NCBI GenBank assembly: GCA_963826035.1
Contig: CAWGVZ010000010.1
Coordinates: forward strand, 1-64,000
From: Actinophytocola sp963826035
GTDB lineage: Bacteria; Actinomycetota; Actinomycetes; Mycobacteriales; Pseudonocardiaceae
Length of the DNA: 64,000 nucleotides
Direction of reading: 5' to 3'
Part shown: positions 38,746 to 46,993 of the stretch, piece after piece
How positions within the stretch are numbered: position 1 is the stretch's first letter
Layout: each line of letters begins with the position of its first letter
Translations under genes and position numbers: made by a program
The notes under the pieces: generated by a model
Database searches by the model: none
Seen by the model: only the letters and a program-made list of their open reading frames with translations
What the model was told of the DNA's origin: nothing

Positions 38746-39378
38746 AGGATCGCCGATCGCATCAGATGCGAACTCGCGACTGCGTGATCGGCGCGGTAAA
38801 TGAGGCTTCGCTTCGCGCCCCAGCTCGGGATGCTGAGCGGTCGAGATCGCGGTCGAACGTACCGCTGCCGTCGGCGGTTCGCTGGCCGGGTGACACGTTC
38901 GGGTGCTGACCTGCGGTCCAGCGGGCCGGTTCTCATCTGGTGCGACAAGACAACCAAACACCCTGGCAGAGCCCATGATCAGGCACACGCCGACGCCCGA
39001 TCACCTCACCTGTGCCCATGTGCGGAAGACGGGACTAGCGTTCGCCGGCGGAGCCATAGCTCAGAGACCCGCATGGGCCCGGTTGCGGCCGAGCGGGCTG
39101 CGGTCCCATCCCGTTACACCGGAACCGCGAACTCGCGTGCCGGAACCGGGGACATGCGGGCGAGACATGGCAACACACGGTCGAGGCGCGGCGACATGCG
39201 GGCGAGAGGTTGGGGACATGCGGGCCTGTGGCCCGGGCGGGGGCCGGTTAGCGAGGGCAATGCCAACTCAGCCCCGCATGCCAACCCCTCCATGCACCCC
39301 CGGCCCCCCGGCCCACCCGCTCGCCCCGCGCCCCCGCTCGCCCCGGCCCATCCCACCCGGCCCCGCACCCCGGCCCGG
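38746..39378. other. Gene-poor stretch with repeats before uvrA
   Basis: The stretch begins with the palindrome TCGCATC-A-GATGCGA (38758-38772) inside GCCGATC...GATCGGC arms at the SDR breakpoint. It has one and a half units of the 21-bp repeat family at 39119-39150, three GACATGCGGGC motifs (39148, 39193, 39218), and a C-rich tract (about 39270-39378) whose minus strand has many GGG runs just after uvrA. No gene was recognised. Confidence 0.6.
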
Positions 39379-42231
39379 TTACAGGACCTGCTTCAGGAAC
39401 TGACCCGTGTAGCTCTCCTTCATGGCGGCCACGTCCTCCGGCGTGCCTTCCGCGATCACCAGGCCACCGCCGTTCCCGCCCTCCGGACCCATGTCCACCA
39501 CCCAGTCCGAGGTCTTGATCACGTCGAGGTTGTGCTCGATGACGATGACCGTGTTGCCCTTGTCGACCAGGCCGTTGATCACGCCGATCAGCTTGCGGAT
39601 GTCCTCGAAGTGGAGACCCGTGGTCGGCTCGTCCAGGACGTACACCGTCTGGCCGGTCGAGCGCTTCTGCAGTTCGCTCGCCAGCTTCACGCGTTGGGCC
39701 TCGCCGCCGGAGAGGGTCGGGGCCGGTTGGCCGAGGCGCACGTAGCCGAGGCCCACGTCCACCAGGGTCTTCAGGTGGCGGTGGATCGCCCGGATCGGTT
39801 CGAAGAAACCCTCCGCCTCCTCGATCGGCATGTCGAGGACCTCGGAGATGGTCTTGCCCTTGTAATGCACCTCCAGCGTCTCGCGGTTGTACCGCGCGCC
39901 CTTGCAGACCTCGCACGGGACGTAGACGTCGGGCAGGAAGTTCATCTCGATCTTGATGGTGCCGTCGCCCGCGCAGGCCTCGCAGCGGCCGCCCTTCACG
40001 TTGAACGAGAACCGGCCCGGCTGGTAACCCCGGACCTTCGCCTCGGTGGTGGCGGCGAACAGCTTGCGCACGTGGTCGAACACACCCGTGTACGTGGCCG
40101 GGTTCGACCGCGGCGTGCGGCCGATCGGCGACTGGTCGACCCGTACCAGCTTGTCGACCTGCTCGAGGCCGCGCACGCGGGTGTGGCGACCGGGCACCTG
40201 CCGCGCGCCGTTCAGCTTGTTGGCCAGCACGGTGGCCAGGATGTCGTTCACCAGCGTCGACTTGCCCGAGCCGGACACGCCGGTGACCGACACCAGGCAC
40301 CCGAGCGGGAACGACACGTCGATGCCGCGCAGGTTGTGCTCCCGCGCGCCGACCACCGTCAGCTGCCGCTTGCGGTCGGTCGGTCTGCGCAACGCCGGGA
40401 TCGCGATCTCCATGCGCCCGGACAGGTACGCCCCGGTGAGCGACTCCTTGTTCTTCAACAGCTTCTGGAACGGTCCACTGTGGACGATCTTGCCGCCGTG
40501 CTCGCCCGCGCCCGGGCCGATGTCGACCACCCAGTCCGAGTTGCGGATGGTGTCCTCGTCGTGCTCGACCACGATCAGCGTGTTGCCGAGGTCGCGCAGC
40601 CGGGTGAGCGTCTCGATCAGGCGGTGGTTGTCGCGCTGGTGCAACCCGATGGACGGCTCGTCGAGCACGTACAGCACACCCACGAGACCCGACCCGATCT
40701 GCGTGGCCAGCCGGATGCGCTGCGCCTCACCACCGGACAGGGTGCCCGACGCCCGGTCGAGCGACAGGTAGTCCAGGCCGACGTCGAGGAGGAACCGCAG
40801 CCGCGCCTGGATCTCCTTGAGCACCGCGCCGGCGATCATGGTCTCGCGCCTGCCGAGCGACAGGCCGTCGAGGAACTCCGAGCACTCGCCGATCGACAGC
40901 GCCGACACCTCGGCGATCGACCGCGGCCCGCGCTTCTTGTGTTCGAGGGTGACCGCCAGGATCTCGGGCTTGAGCCGGGTCCCCTGACACGTCGGGCACG
41001 GCACCTCCCGCATGTAGCCCTCGTACTTCTCCCGCATGTACTCGGAGTCGGTCTGCTCCTGGCGCCGCTCGAGGAACGGGATCACGCCCTCGTAGTTGGC
41101 ATAGTACGACCGCTCCCGCCCATATCGGTTGCGGTAGCGGACGTGCACCTGGTCGGCCGTGCCGTGCAGCACCGCCTTCTGGGCCTTGGCCGGCAGCTTG
41201 CGCCACGGCGTGTCCATGCGGAAGCCGACCGCCTCGGCGAGCGAGGACAGCAGCCTGGTGAAGTACTCGGCCGTCTGCCCGCCGGCCCACGGCGCGATCG
41301 CCCCCTCGCCGAGGCTCAGCTCGTCGTCGGGGACGACCAACTCGGGGTCGACCTCCTGGCGGACGCCGATGCCCGTGCACACCGGGCAGGCGCCGTAGGG
41401 CGAGTTGAACGAGAACGACCGCGGCTCGAGGTCCTCGATGGCGAGTGGGTGTCCGTTGGGGCAGGCCAGGTTCTCGGAGAAGCCGCGGATGCGGGCCGGG
41501 TCGTTCTCGGGCAGGTCGACGAACTCCAGCTCGACCAACCCGTCGGCCAGGCGCAGCGCGGTCTCGACCGAGTCGGTGAGCCGGCGCTTGGCGCTCGCCT
41601 TGACCGAGAGCCGGTCGATCACCACCTGGATCTCGTGCTTCTCCTGCTTCTTCAGCTTCGGCGGATCGGTGAGCGAGTGCACGACGCCGTCGACGCGGGC
41701 ACGCGAGTAACCCTGCGACTGCAACGAGGAGAACAGGTCGACGTACTCACCCTTCCGGCCGCGGATGACCGGCGCGAGCACCTGGAACCGTAACCCCGAC
41801 TCCATGGCCATGACCTGGTCGACGATCTGCTGCGGCGTCTGCTTGCTGATCGGCTCGCCACACTGCGGACAGTGGGGCTTGCCAGCGCGCGCGAACAGCA
41901 GGCGCAGGTAGTCGTAGACCTCGGTGATGGTGCCGACCGTGGACCGCGGGTTGCGGCTGGTCGACTTCTGGTCGATGGACACCGCGGGCGAGAGGCCCTC
42001 GATGAAGTCGACGTCGGGCTTGTCCATCTGCCCCAGGAACTGTCTGGCGTAGGCGGACAGTGACTCGACATACCGGCGCTGGCCTTCGGCGAAGATCGTG
42101 TCGAAGGCCAGGCTCGACTTGCCGGAGCCAGACAGCCCGGTGAACACGATCATGCTGTCCCTGGGCAGGTCGATGTCCACACCGCGCAGGTTGTGCTCCC
42201 GCGCGCCGCGGACCACGAGGCGGTCAGCCAC
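39379..42231 (-). CDS. uvrA: Excinuclease ABC subunit A
   Basis: Damage-sensing ATPase of nucleotide excision repair, 950 residues, full length. It has two ABC ATPase modules: Walker A GLSGSGKSSL (about 28-37) and GVSGSGKSTL (about 650-659), each with an LSGGEAQR signature. Zinc-finger cysteines lie in CPQCGEPI, ACPNGHP/CPVC and the C-terminal CEACAGDGTIKIEM...CEVCKG. The GTG start at 42231 (ADRLVVRGAREHNLRG) has AAGGGA upstream; the frame is open to 42267. A RecA-independent damage promoter lies 72 bases upstream. Confidence 0.97.
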   Translation of the reverse strand: MADRLVVRGAREHNLRGVDIDLPRDSMIVFTGLSGSGKSSLAFDTIFAEGQRRYVESLSAYARQFLGQMDKPDVDFIEGLSPAVSIDQKSTSRNPRSTVGTITEVYDYLRLLFARAGKPHCPQCGEPISKQTPQQIVDQVMAMESGLRFQVLAPVIRGRKGEYVDLFSSLQSQGYSRARVDGVVHSLTDPPKLKKQEKHEIQVVIDRLSVKASAKRRLTDSVETALRLADGLVELEFVDLPENDPARIRGFSENLACPNGHPLAIEDLEPRSFSFNSPYGACPVCTGIGVRQEVDPELVVPDDELSLGEGAIAPWAGGQTAEYFTRLLSSLAEAVGFRMDTPWRKLPAKAQKAVLHGTADQVHVRYRNRYGRERSYYANYEGVIPFLERRQEQTDSEYMREKYEGYMREVPCPTCQGTRLKPEILAVTLEHKKRGPRSIAEVSALSIGECSEFLDGLSLGRRETMIAGAVLKEIQARLRFLLDVGLDYLSLDRASGTLSGGEAQRIRLATQIGSGLVGVLYVLDEPSIGLHQRDNHRLIETLTRLRDLGNTLIVVEHDEDTIRNSDWVVDIGPGAGEHGGKIVHSGPFQKLLKNKESLTGAYLSGRMEIAIPALRRPTDRKRQLTVVGAREHNLRGIDVSFPLGCLVSVTGVSGSGKSTLVNDILATVLANKLNGARQVPGRHTRVRGLEQVDKLVRVDQSPIGRTPRSNPATYTGVFDHVRKLFAATTEAKVRGYQPGRFSFNVKGGRCEACAGDGTIKIEMNFLPDVYVPCEVCKGARYNRETLEVHYKGKTISEVLDMPIEEAEGFFEPIRAIHRHLKTLVDVGLGYVRLGQPAPTLSGGEAQRVKLASELQKRSTGQTVYVLDEPTTGLHFEDIRKLIGVINGLVDKGNTVIVIEHNLDVIKTSDWVVDMGPEGGNGGGLVIAEGTPEDVAAMKESYTGQFLKQVL

Positions 42232-42302
42232 TGGTGTCCCTTCAAAGTTGCTCTTGGGCGAGGCCACGCGCTGGTCAGGAGGGACCTTGGGTGGCCGCGT
42301 TC

Positions 42303-42325
42303 ATGCTAGGACGGGGCACCGACAA
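42303..42325 (-). promoter_or_regulatory. RecA-independent (PafBC-type) damage promoter of uvrA
   Basis: On the minus strand: TTGTCGGTG, CCCCGTCC, TAGCAT, an exact TTGTCRGTG-N8-TAnnnT. uvrA is a known member of the mycobacterial PafBC regulon, so the match is functionally sensible. No LexA box was seen nearby. Confidence 0.88.
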
Positions 42326-42448
42326 TTTTGCGTCGGAGGCTGTTGGCCCTGGTCACGGGCCATACCTACCGCCGACCCGGGCGCTCCCCTACGCTGGGTG
42401 CAACCAGGTCTGGTCTGATTTTATTTTCTTGCCACCGAACATGCGGGG

Positions 42449-43252
42449 ATGGGCGGTATGAGCATCTCACCCGAGGCATCCGTGGAACAGGACGGTGTGC
42501 CGGCGCAGCGGCGGGCCGACGAGCGGTCGATCGCCGAGCGCGTGCGCCGCGATCTGGCCATGGTCCGTGCGGCGAGCGAACAGCTGGCCGACCAGGTCGC
42601 GCGCCTCGACGACCGGGCGATGCGGGAGCCGAGCGGGTTACCGGGCTGGACCAGGGCGCACGTGGTGAGCCACCTCGCGCGCAACGCGGACGGGCTGGTG
42701 AACCTCATCACCTGGGCACGGACCGGCGTGGAGCACCCGATGTACGCGAGCAACGCCGACCGCGACGCCGACATCGAGGAGGGCGCCAGCCGGCTCGCGC
42801 AGGTGCTGCACGAGGACCTCGGAGCGGCTCGCGACCGGCTGATGACGGCCGCGCAGAACCTGGCCGACGCGCACTGGCTGGCGACCGTGACCGCGAGGGG
42901 CGGCCTGGTCATCCCGGCGTCGCGCATCCCGGAGATGCGGCTGTTCGAGATCTGGGTGCACCTGGTCGATCTCGGCACCGGTTTCGGGTTCGCGGACATC
43001 CCGGCCGACCACCTCGAGCGGATACTCGACGTGGCCGTGGCCAAGCACGTCGACCGGCCGGACGGCCCGTCGGTCCGGCTCACGGTCGAGCTTCCCAGCG
43101 GCGGCAACCACCGGTGGGACGTGGTCGGCGGTCGTGGCGGCGAGGCGCACGAGGTGACCGGCGGACCGGCCGAGGTGATCGCGTGGCTGACCGGCCGCAG
43201 CGAGGGCGACGACCTGCGCGGCGATGTGCCGCGGCTACCGGCCTGGGGTTAG
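42449..43252 (+). CDS. Maleylpyruvate isomerase-family mycothiol-dependent enzyme
   Basis: A 267-residue protein of the MDMPI/DinB-like fold. The metal-binding histidine segment GLPGWTRAHVVSHLARNADGL (about residues 63-83) and the later EMRLFEIWVHLVDLGTG (about 168-184) carry the histidine and acidic ligands. A C-terminal MDMPI_C-type domain follows (about 190-267). Family members use mycothiol, the actinobacterial thiol; the substrate here is unknown. The start may be 42449 or the second Met at 42458. It is divergent from uvrA and convergent with the DUF1349 gene (18-base overlap). Confidence 0.85.
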   Translation: MGGMSISPEASVEQDGVPAQRRADERSIAERVRRDLAMVRAASEQLADQVARLDDRAMREPSGLPGWTRAHVVSHLARNADGLVNLITWARTGVEHPMYASNADRDADIEEGASRLAQVLHEDLGAARDRLMTAAQNLADAHWLATVTARGGLVIPASRIPEMRLFEIWVHLVDLGTGFGFADIPADHLERILDVAVAKHVDRPDGPSVRLTVELPSGGNHRWDVVGGRGGEAHEVTGGPAEVIAWLTGRSEGDDLRGDVPRLPAWG

Positions 43253-43813
43253 GCCCACGTTCTCGAACGTCGTCGGGAAGCCCCTGCCCGTCGGCGACGC
43301 GCACATGATCCCCGCCAGCACGTGGACCTCCGGCGGGAAGTAGGCCAGGCGCAGCATGGTCGACGCCGGTGCGCCGTCCAGGCCGTAGGAGATGGTGACC
43401 GTGTCGCCTTCACGGACCGCCTTGATGGTGACCCGCGCGACGCCGTCCGGTAGCGCGACCACCGACCAGTCCGACACGTCCCTGGTCACCACGGCCGACA
43501 GCTGCTGCTGACCGTCGACCAGCTCGATGCCGCTCTTGATCCAGTTCTGCTCGTCGATGCGCAGCGCTATGCCGGCCTGGTCGTACTGTTCGGCGTAGGC
43601 GCCGGCGAACGTGGCGGCCAGCTCGAAGTCCCCGGCCGTCTCGAGACCGAGCACGTGGCCCGTGTCGCGGACGAAGCCGTAGTGGGTGGTGCGCCAGAAG
43701 TCGGTGTCGGCGTCGGTGGTGGCCGACAGCCGGTCCCCGTCGGTCGCCCAGGTGGTGGGTTCGTTGAACCAGCGCCAGCCCTCGGTGCCGAAGGCCTTGA
43801 TCGTGTCTGCCAC
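43235..43813 (-). CDS. DUF1349 (concanavalin-like) protein
   Basis: A 192-residue beta-sandwich protein. FWRTTHYGFVRDTGHVLG, the AGIALRIDEQNWIKSGIELVDG segment (about residues 80-101) and GIMCASPTGRGF near the C-terminus are DUF1349 marks. It is related to a concanavalin A-like glucanase fold, but no catalytic function is known. No signal peptide, so probably cytoplasmic. Confidence 0.85.
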   Translation of the reverse strand: MADTIKAFGTEGWRWFNEPTTWATDGDRLSATTDADTDFWRTTHYGFVRDTGHVLGLETAGDFELAATFAGAYAEQYDQAGIALRIDEQNWIKSGIELVDGQQQLSAVVTRDVSDWSVVALPDGVARVTIKAVREGDTVTISYGLDGAPASTMLRLAYFPPEVHVLAGIMCASPTGRGFPTTFENVGLTPGR

Positions 43814-43860
43814 CCGGCCATGCTGTCAGGCGGCGCCGTCAGCCGCTAGGGTCGGCGCCC

Positions 43861-44538
43861 GTGGACGTTGTCGAGGAGTACACGGGTCATGTCGAGCCGG
43901 GCGGCCCCGCCGCCCGCCGCACGCTGGACGCGCTGACCATCACCAAGATCTCCGTCGGGCCGATGGACAACAACGCCTATCTGCTGGTGTGTCGCGCCAG
44001 CCAGGAGGCGCTGCTCATCGACGCGGCGAACGACCCGGAGCGGCTGTCGGACCTCATCGGCCACGACGACAACCGCCCGACGCTGCGGACGATCGTCACC
44101 ACCCACCAGCACCAGGACCACTGGGGAGCGCTCGGTGCGGTGGCCGGCGCGTACGGCGCCAACACGATCGCGCACGCGCTCGACGCCGACCCGCTGCCCG
44201 TGCCGCCGGACCGATTCGTCGAGCACGGCGACGAGATCGCGGTCGGTGACGTCACCCTCGAGGTCATTCATCTGCGTGGGCACACGCCCGGGTCGGTGGC
44301 GCTCGTCTACCGCGACCCGGAGGGCCATCCGCACCTGTTCACCGGGGACTCGCTGTTCCCTGGAGGGGTGGGGCGGACCATGTCGCCCGAGGACTTCAAC
44401 TCGCTGGTGAACGACGTGTCGGCGCGGATCTTCGACCAGTTGCCCGATGAGACGTGGTTCTACCCGGGGCATGGTGACGACTCCACGCTCGGGGCGGAGC
44501 GCCCGAAGCTGCCGGAGTGGCGCGAACGCGGCTGGTAG
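43861..44538 (+). CDS. MBL-fold metallohydrolase
   Basis: A 225-residue metallo-beta-lactamase-fold hydrolase of the glyoxalase II-like group. The zinc motif is THQHQDHWG (HxHxDH, about residues 81-89), followed by HTPGSVALVY with a histidine ligand, FTGDSLFPGGVGR with the bridging aspartate, and FYPGHGDDSTLG with the last histidine. The start is GTG 43861. It is the Rv1637c counterpart, close to uvrA as in mycobacteria. Thioester substrate likely but unproven. Confidence 0.92.
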   Translation: MDVVEEYTGHVEPGGPAARRTLDALTITKISVGPMDNNAYLLVCRASQEALLIDAANDPERLSDLIGHDDNRPTLRTIVTTHQHQDHWGALGAVAGAYGANTIAHALDADPLPVPPDRFVEHGDEIAVGDVTLEVIHLRGHTPGSVALVYRDPEGHPHLFTGDSLFPGGVGRTMSPEDFNSLVNDVSARIFDQLPDETWFYPGHGDDSTLGAERPKLPEWRERGW

Positions 44539-44707
44539 GAGCGATCGCCAGATCAGCGTGCGAACGGAGCTCTCGCTACTTTCTGTGATGTGACGATCAC
44601 ACCCGCGCTGAGGCTTGCCACCCATCCGGGGGACAGTTCCGCGGCATGTCTGTCGTTCACACTGGGAGCTTCGAGCAGTCTTCGCCATCCACCGGGGAGG
44701 AAGGCGA

Positions 44708-44902
44708 ATGCACCCCGGTCGTCCGCTGGTAGCTCTCAAATGCAAGCTCGGTGAGCTCAGTGCGCTGTGCAATCTCCGTTCCGACAGTGATGCACGCGTA
44801 CTGCTGATGGTGGAACTGCTCGATTCGGTGAAACCGGACGGCAGGCTTCTTCCCGCTCTCGTTCGTGCCGCAGTCAGCGTCGCGAGGTTCCGCCGAACAT
44901 GA
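44708..44902 (+). CDS. Short unrecognised ORF with a strong ribosome site
   Basis: ATG 44708 is preceded by GGGGAGGAAGG. The 64-residue product (MHPGRPLVALKCKLGELSAL...) resembles only the first strands and helix of so-called beta-family proteins (VPVLKxKxGExxAL), a weak likeness. It ends early, and another open frame with coding-like composition continues to 45155, so it may be the front part of a frameshifted gene. The 170 bases before it hold no other gene. Confidence 0.4.
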   Translation: MHPGRPLVALKCKLGELSALCNLRSDSDARVLLMVELLDSVKPDGRLLPALVRAAVSVARFRRT

Positions 44903-44924
44903 CGGACCCGTCACGTTCCGGGAA

Positions 44925-45155
44925 ATGCCGCTCTCCGCCCACCTGTCGCGAGACGCAGTCGACGTCACGGTGTACCCGGGCACGACCTGGCGTGCGAGCC
45001 TCGACAAAACGCTGGTCCGACTCGCACGCAAGCTGGGCGGCGTTCACGTACTGATCACCACCAGAATTCTCCCCGGTGCCCCCTTCTCGGTCGGCACGCT
45101 GATGGCCGAACTGAACCATGGAAACATCGCCGTCCGGTGGTTTCCCTTCGAGTAG
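44925..45155 (+). CDS. Short unrecognised ORF, perhaps the back half of a frameshifted gene
   Basis: A 76-residue frame (MPLSAHLSRDAVDVTVYPG...IAVRWFPFE), open from 44865. It is in a different frame from 44708-44902, has no good ribosome site, and ends exactly next to the convergent gene at 45156. Residue composition looks like a real protein rather than a shadow. No family recognised. Confidence 0.35.
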   Translation: MPLSAHLSRDAVDVTVYPGTTWRASLDKTLVRLARKLGGVHVLITTRILPGAPFSVGTLMAELNHGNIAVRWFPFE

Positions 45156-46112
45156 TCAGTCCTCGTATCGGTTCGTCACGACGAAGGCCGTGCCGGCGAG
45201 TGGTTCTCCCACCGGGGTTTCCGCCCAGGCGGACAGCACGTCGGTCTGCCCGTCGCCGCGGTTGAGCAGGCCGACCAGCTCCGAGAGGGCCGGCGGTTCG
45301 GACCGGGCGCAGTCGAGGATCGGCTCGCCCGTGTCGCCGTCCTCGTCCGGAACCCAGTGGCCCATCTCGACGTTCCAGTCGGTCCGCCCCCACTTGCCGT
45401 CCGGCATGGGCGCCTGGACGTTCAGGTAGAACTTCTCGCCGTCGGGATCGTCGCTGATCTCGAACCGGTCGACGAACAGCCCCACCGCGCCGTTGGCGCA
45501 CCGCTGGTGCGCGTCGAGGAGCAGGCGCAGGTTCGCGACGGCCCGGTCGAGTTGGGGCTGGGGCAGCCACTGCTCCAGGGTGTTCAGCTTGTCGCGATCC
45601 TGGTGATCGAGCCCCGCGACCACGAACGGGGACCCGAATTTCCAGATGCGGCGCTTCTCGGGTTCCGGCGGCTCGACTCCGTCGGCGAACTCGTCGAGCT
45701 CGTCGCGAAGTCCGCGGGCTTCCGCCGCCAACTCGGCGCCGATCGCGGTTCGGACGGGTGCCGGGACGGCGGCCATCGCGGTGTCCAGATCGGCCAGGGC
45801 GCGATGCAGGAGCATCGTGACCTGCGTGTACCACAGACTGTGCGCTCCCTCCAGAAGGTGCGGCCGCGCGTCGCGATCGGTCAACGCGGCCAGGTGATCC
45901 GTGGGGTAGCGGCCGACGCGGCGGCGCTCGTCCCACTCGCTCACCGGCACCGTGGCGCAGGCGGAGATCCGGTTGAGTGCGTCGACGATCGGCGCGGCGA
46001 GTGCCGGGGCGTCGACGCTGGTGACGGTGGACGACGTGACGCCGGCCGGGCCGTGGAAGGTGGCCAGGATCTGTGTCTTTCCGCGATGGGCGTGCTGCGA
46101 GTAGATGGTCAT
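45156..46112 (-). CDS. Hypothetical protein
   Basis: A 318-residue cytoplasmic protein with no signal peptide or membrane segment. A helical, acidic middle (about residues 95-150: LLHRALADLDTAMAAV...LRDELDEFADGVEPPEPEKR) precedes a beta-rich C-terminal half (GLFVDRFEISDDPDGEKFYLNVQAPMPDGKWGRTDWNVEMGHWVPDED). No family was recognised. It abuts the short ORF on the opposite strand at 45155 without a gap. Confidence 0.65.
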   Translation of the reverse strand: MTIYSQHAHRGKTQILATFHGPAGVTSSTVTSVDAPALAAPIVDALNRISACATVPVSEWDERRRVGRYPTDHLAALTDRDARPHLLEGAHSLWYTQVTMLLHRALADLDTAMAAVPAPVRTAIGAELAAEARGLRDELDEFADGVEPPEPEKRRIWKFGSPFVVAGLDHQDRDKLNTLEQWLPQPQLDRAVANLRLLLDAHQRCANGAVGLFVDRFEISDDPDGEKFYLNVQAPMPDGKWGRTDWNVEMGHWVPDEDGDTGEPILDCARSEPPALSELVGLLNRGDGQTDVLSAWAETPVGEPLAGTAFVVTNRYED

Positions 46113-46275
46113 GGGTGTGCCCCTTCGGCCGACCTCGACGGGTCGGCGAGAACGAGGAAGGTGGACGAGGCGGTGGCGCGGGCGCGGTCCCGCGCTCCAT
46201 GCCTCAGAAGGTCAGCGGTGGCTCAGGTCCGATCCCGAGCTCCATGCTGTCCTGTAGACCATACAGAGAATCCGG

Positions 46276-46680
46276 CTAGACCTCGACGATCTCGACCATC
46301 TCACCCAGGCCGGCGAAGTCCCTGCCGTTGCGGGTGTAGAGCGGCAAGCCACGCGAGGACGCGATCGCGGCGATCATCAGGTCGAGCCGACGCGGCCTGG
46401 GGTCGCGATTCGCTTCGATGGTCAATGCAACCAGCGTGCCGTAGCGAGCCGCGGCCTGACCGTCGAACGGCAAGGGCTCGAAGTCCACGATCGCCGCGCC
46501 CAGCAGCTCCGTTCGCGAGGCACGCTGCGCGGCGCCCTTGGCCATCGCCACACCTTGGTGCAGTTCGGCCATGGTGATCGCGGTCAATTCGGGGATCGCC
46601 GGTAGTTCAGCCGGATCCAGCAGTCCGAGGTCGATGTACGTGCAGGTGTCCAGCACACCAGATTCGTGCTGGTCAACCAC
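46276..46680 (-). CDS. PIN-domain toxin (VapC family)
   Basis: Probable RNase toxin of a type II toxin-antitoxin pair, 134 residues. The PIN acidic residues are visible: Asp in LDTCTYIDLG (about residue 11), Glu in TMAELHQG (about 38), Asp in LDLMIAAIA (about 101) and the last in TRNGRDFAGL (about 119). The GTG start at 46680 overlaps the antitoxin stop by 8 bases, so translation is coupled. All four acidic positions are present, so it is probably active. Confidence 0.9.
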   Translation of the reverse strand: MVDQHESGVLDTCTYIDLGLLDPAELPAIPELTAITMAELHQGVAMAKGAAQRASRTELLGAAIVDFEPLPFDGQAAARYGTLVALTIEANRDPRPRRLDLMIAAIASSRGLPLYTRNGRDFAGLGEMVEIVEV

Positions 46681-46951
46681 GGCTCCGCTCCCAGGGGTCG
46701 TCCCCATCGAGACGGTCCTCGGTGCCGAAGAAGTCGTCGGCATCCTGCCGCATGTGGGCGTAATCGACGCGCGGCAAGCGTCGGCGACGTTCGACGAGTT
46801 CCTCGGCGGTCAATCGGCGACGACGGGACAAGGGTCGGAGTTCGGCGATCTCCACGCCATTTCGCGTGACGTGGTACGTCTCGCCCGCTTCGACAGCGTC
46901 CATGACCGCCGCGGAGTTGTTGCGGAACTCTCGCTGGCTGATGACCTTCAC
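46673..46951 (-). CDS. Phd/YefM-type antitoxin
   Basis: A 92-residue antitoxin. The N-terminal Phd/YefM DNA-binding fold reads MKVISQREFRNNSAAVMDAVEAGETYHVTRNGVEIAEL (about residues 1-38); the charged C-terminal tail (about 45-92) would wrap the toxin. The start is GTG 46951, just past the palindromic operator. First gene of the pair, as usual. Confidence 0.9.
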   Translation of the reverse strand: MKVISQREFRNNSAAVMDAVEAGETYHVTRNGVEIAELRPLSRRRRLTAEELVERRRRLPRVDYAHMRQDADDFFGTEDRLDGDDPWERSRG

Positions 46952-46958
46952 GGGGCGA

Positions 46959-46989
46959 GTGTAGCCCGGTGTAGCACGTCGGGCTACAC
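46959..46989 (-). promoter_or_regulatory. Palindromic operator of the toxin-antitoxin pair
   Basis: GTGTAGCCCG, 11 bases, CGGGCTACAC: a perfect 10-bp inverted repeat, with a third partial GTGTAGC in the centre. It ends seven bases before the antitoxin GTG; TACACT (46963-46958, minus) could be the -10 of a leaderless transcript. Binding by the antitoxin or its complex is inferred. Confidence 0.75.
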
Positions 46990-46993
46990 CTAC

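Noticed and set aside
38800..41793. A plus-strand open frame of about 1,000 codons opposite uvrA
   Set aside because: The opposite strand encodes complete uvrA with both ATPase modules. The plus frame has no ribosome site and shadow composition.
44585..44604. A CRP/GlxR-like site (TGTGA...TCACA) before the ORF at 44708
   Set aside because: The half-sites are spaced 8 or 3 bases apart instead of 6, so it does not fit the consensus.
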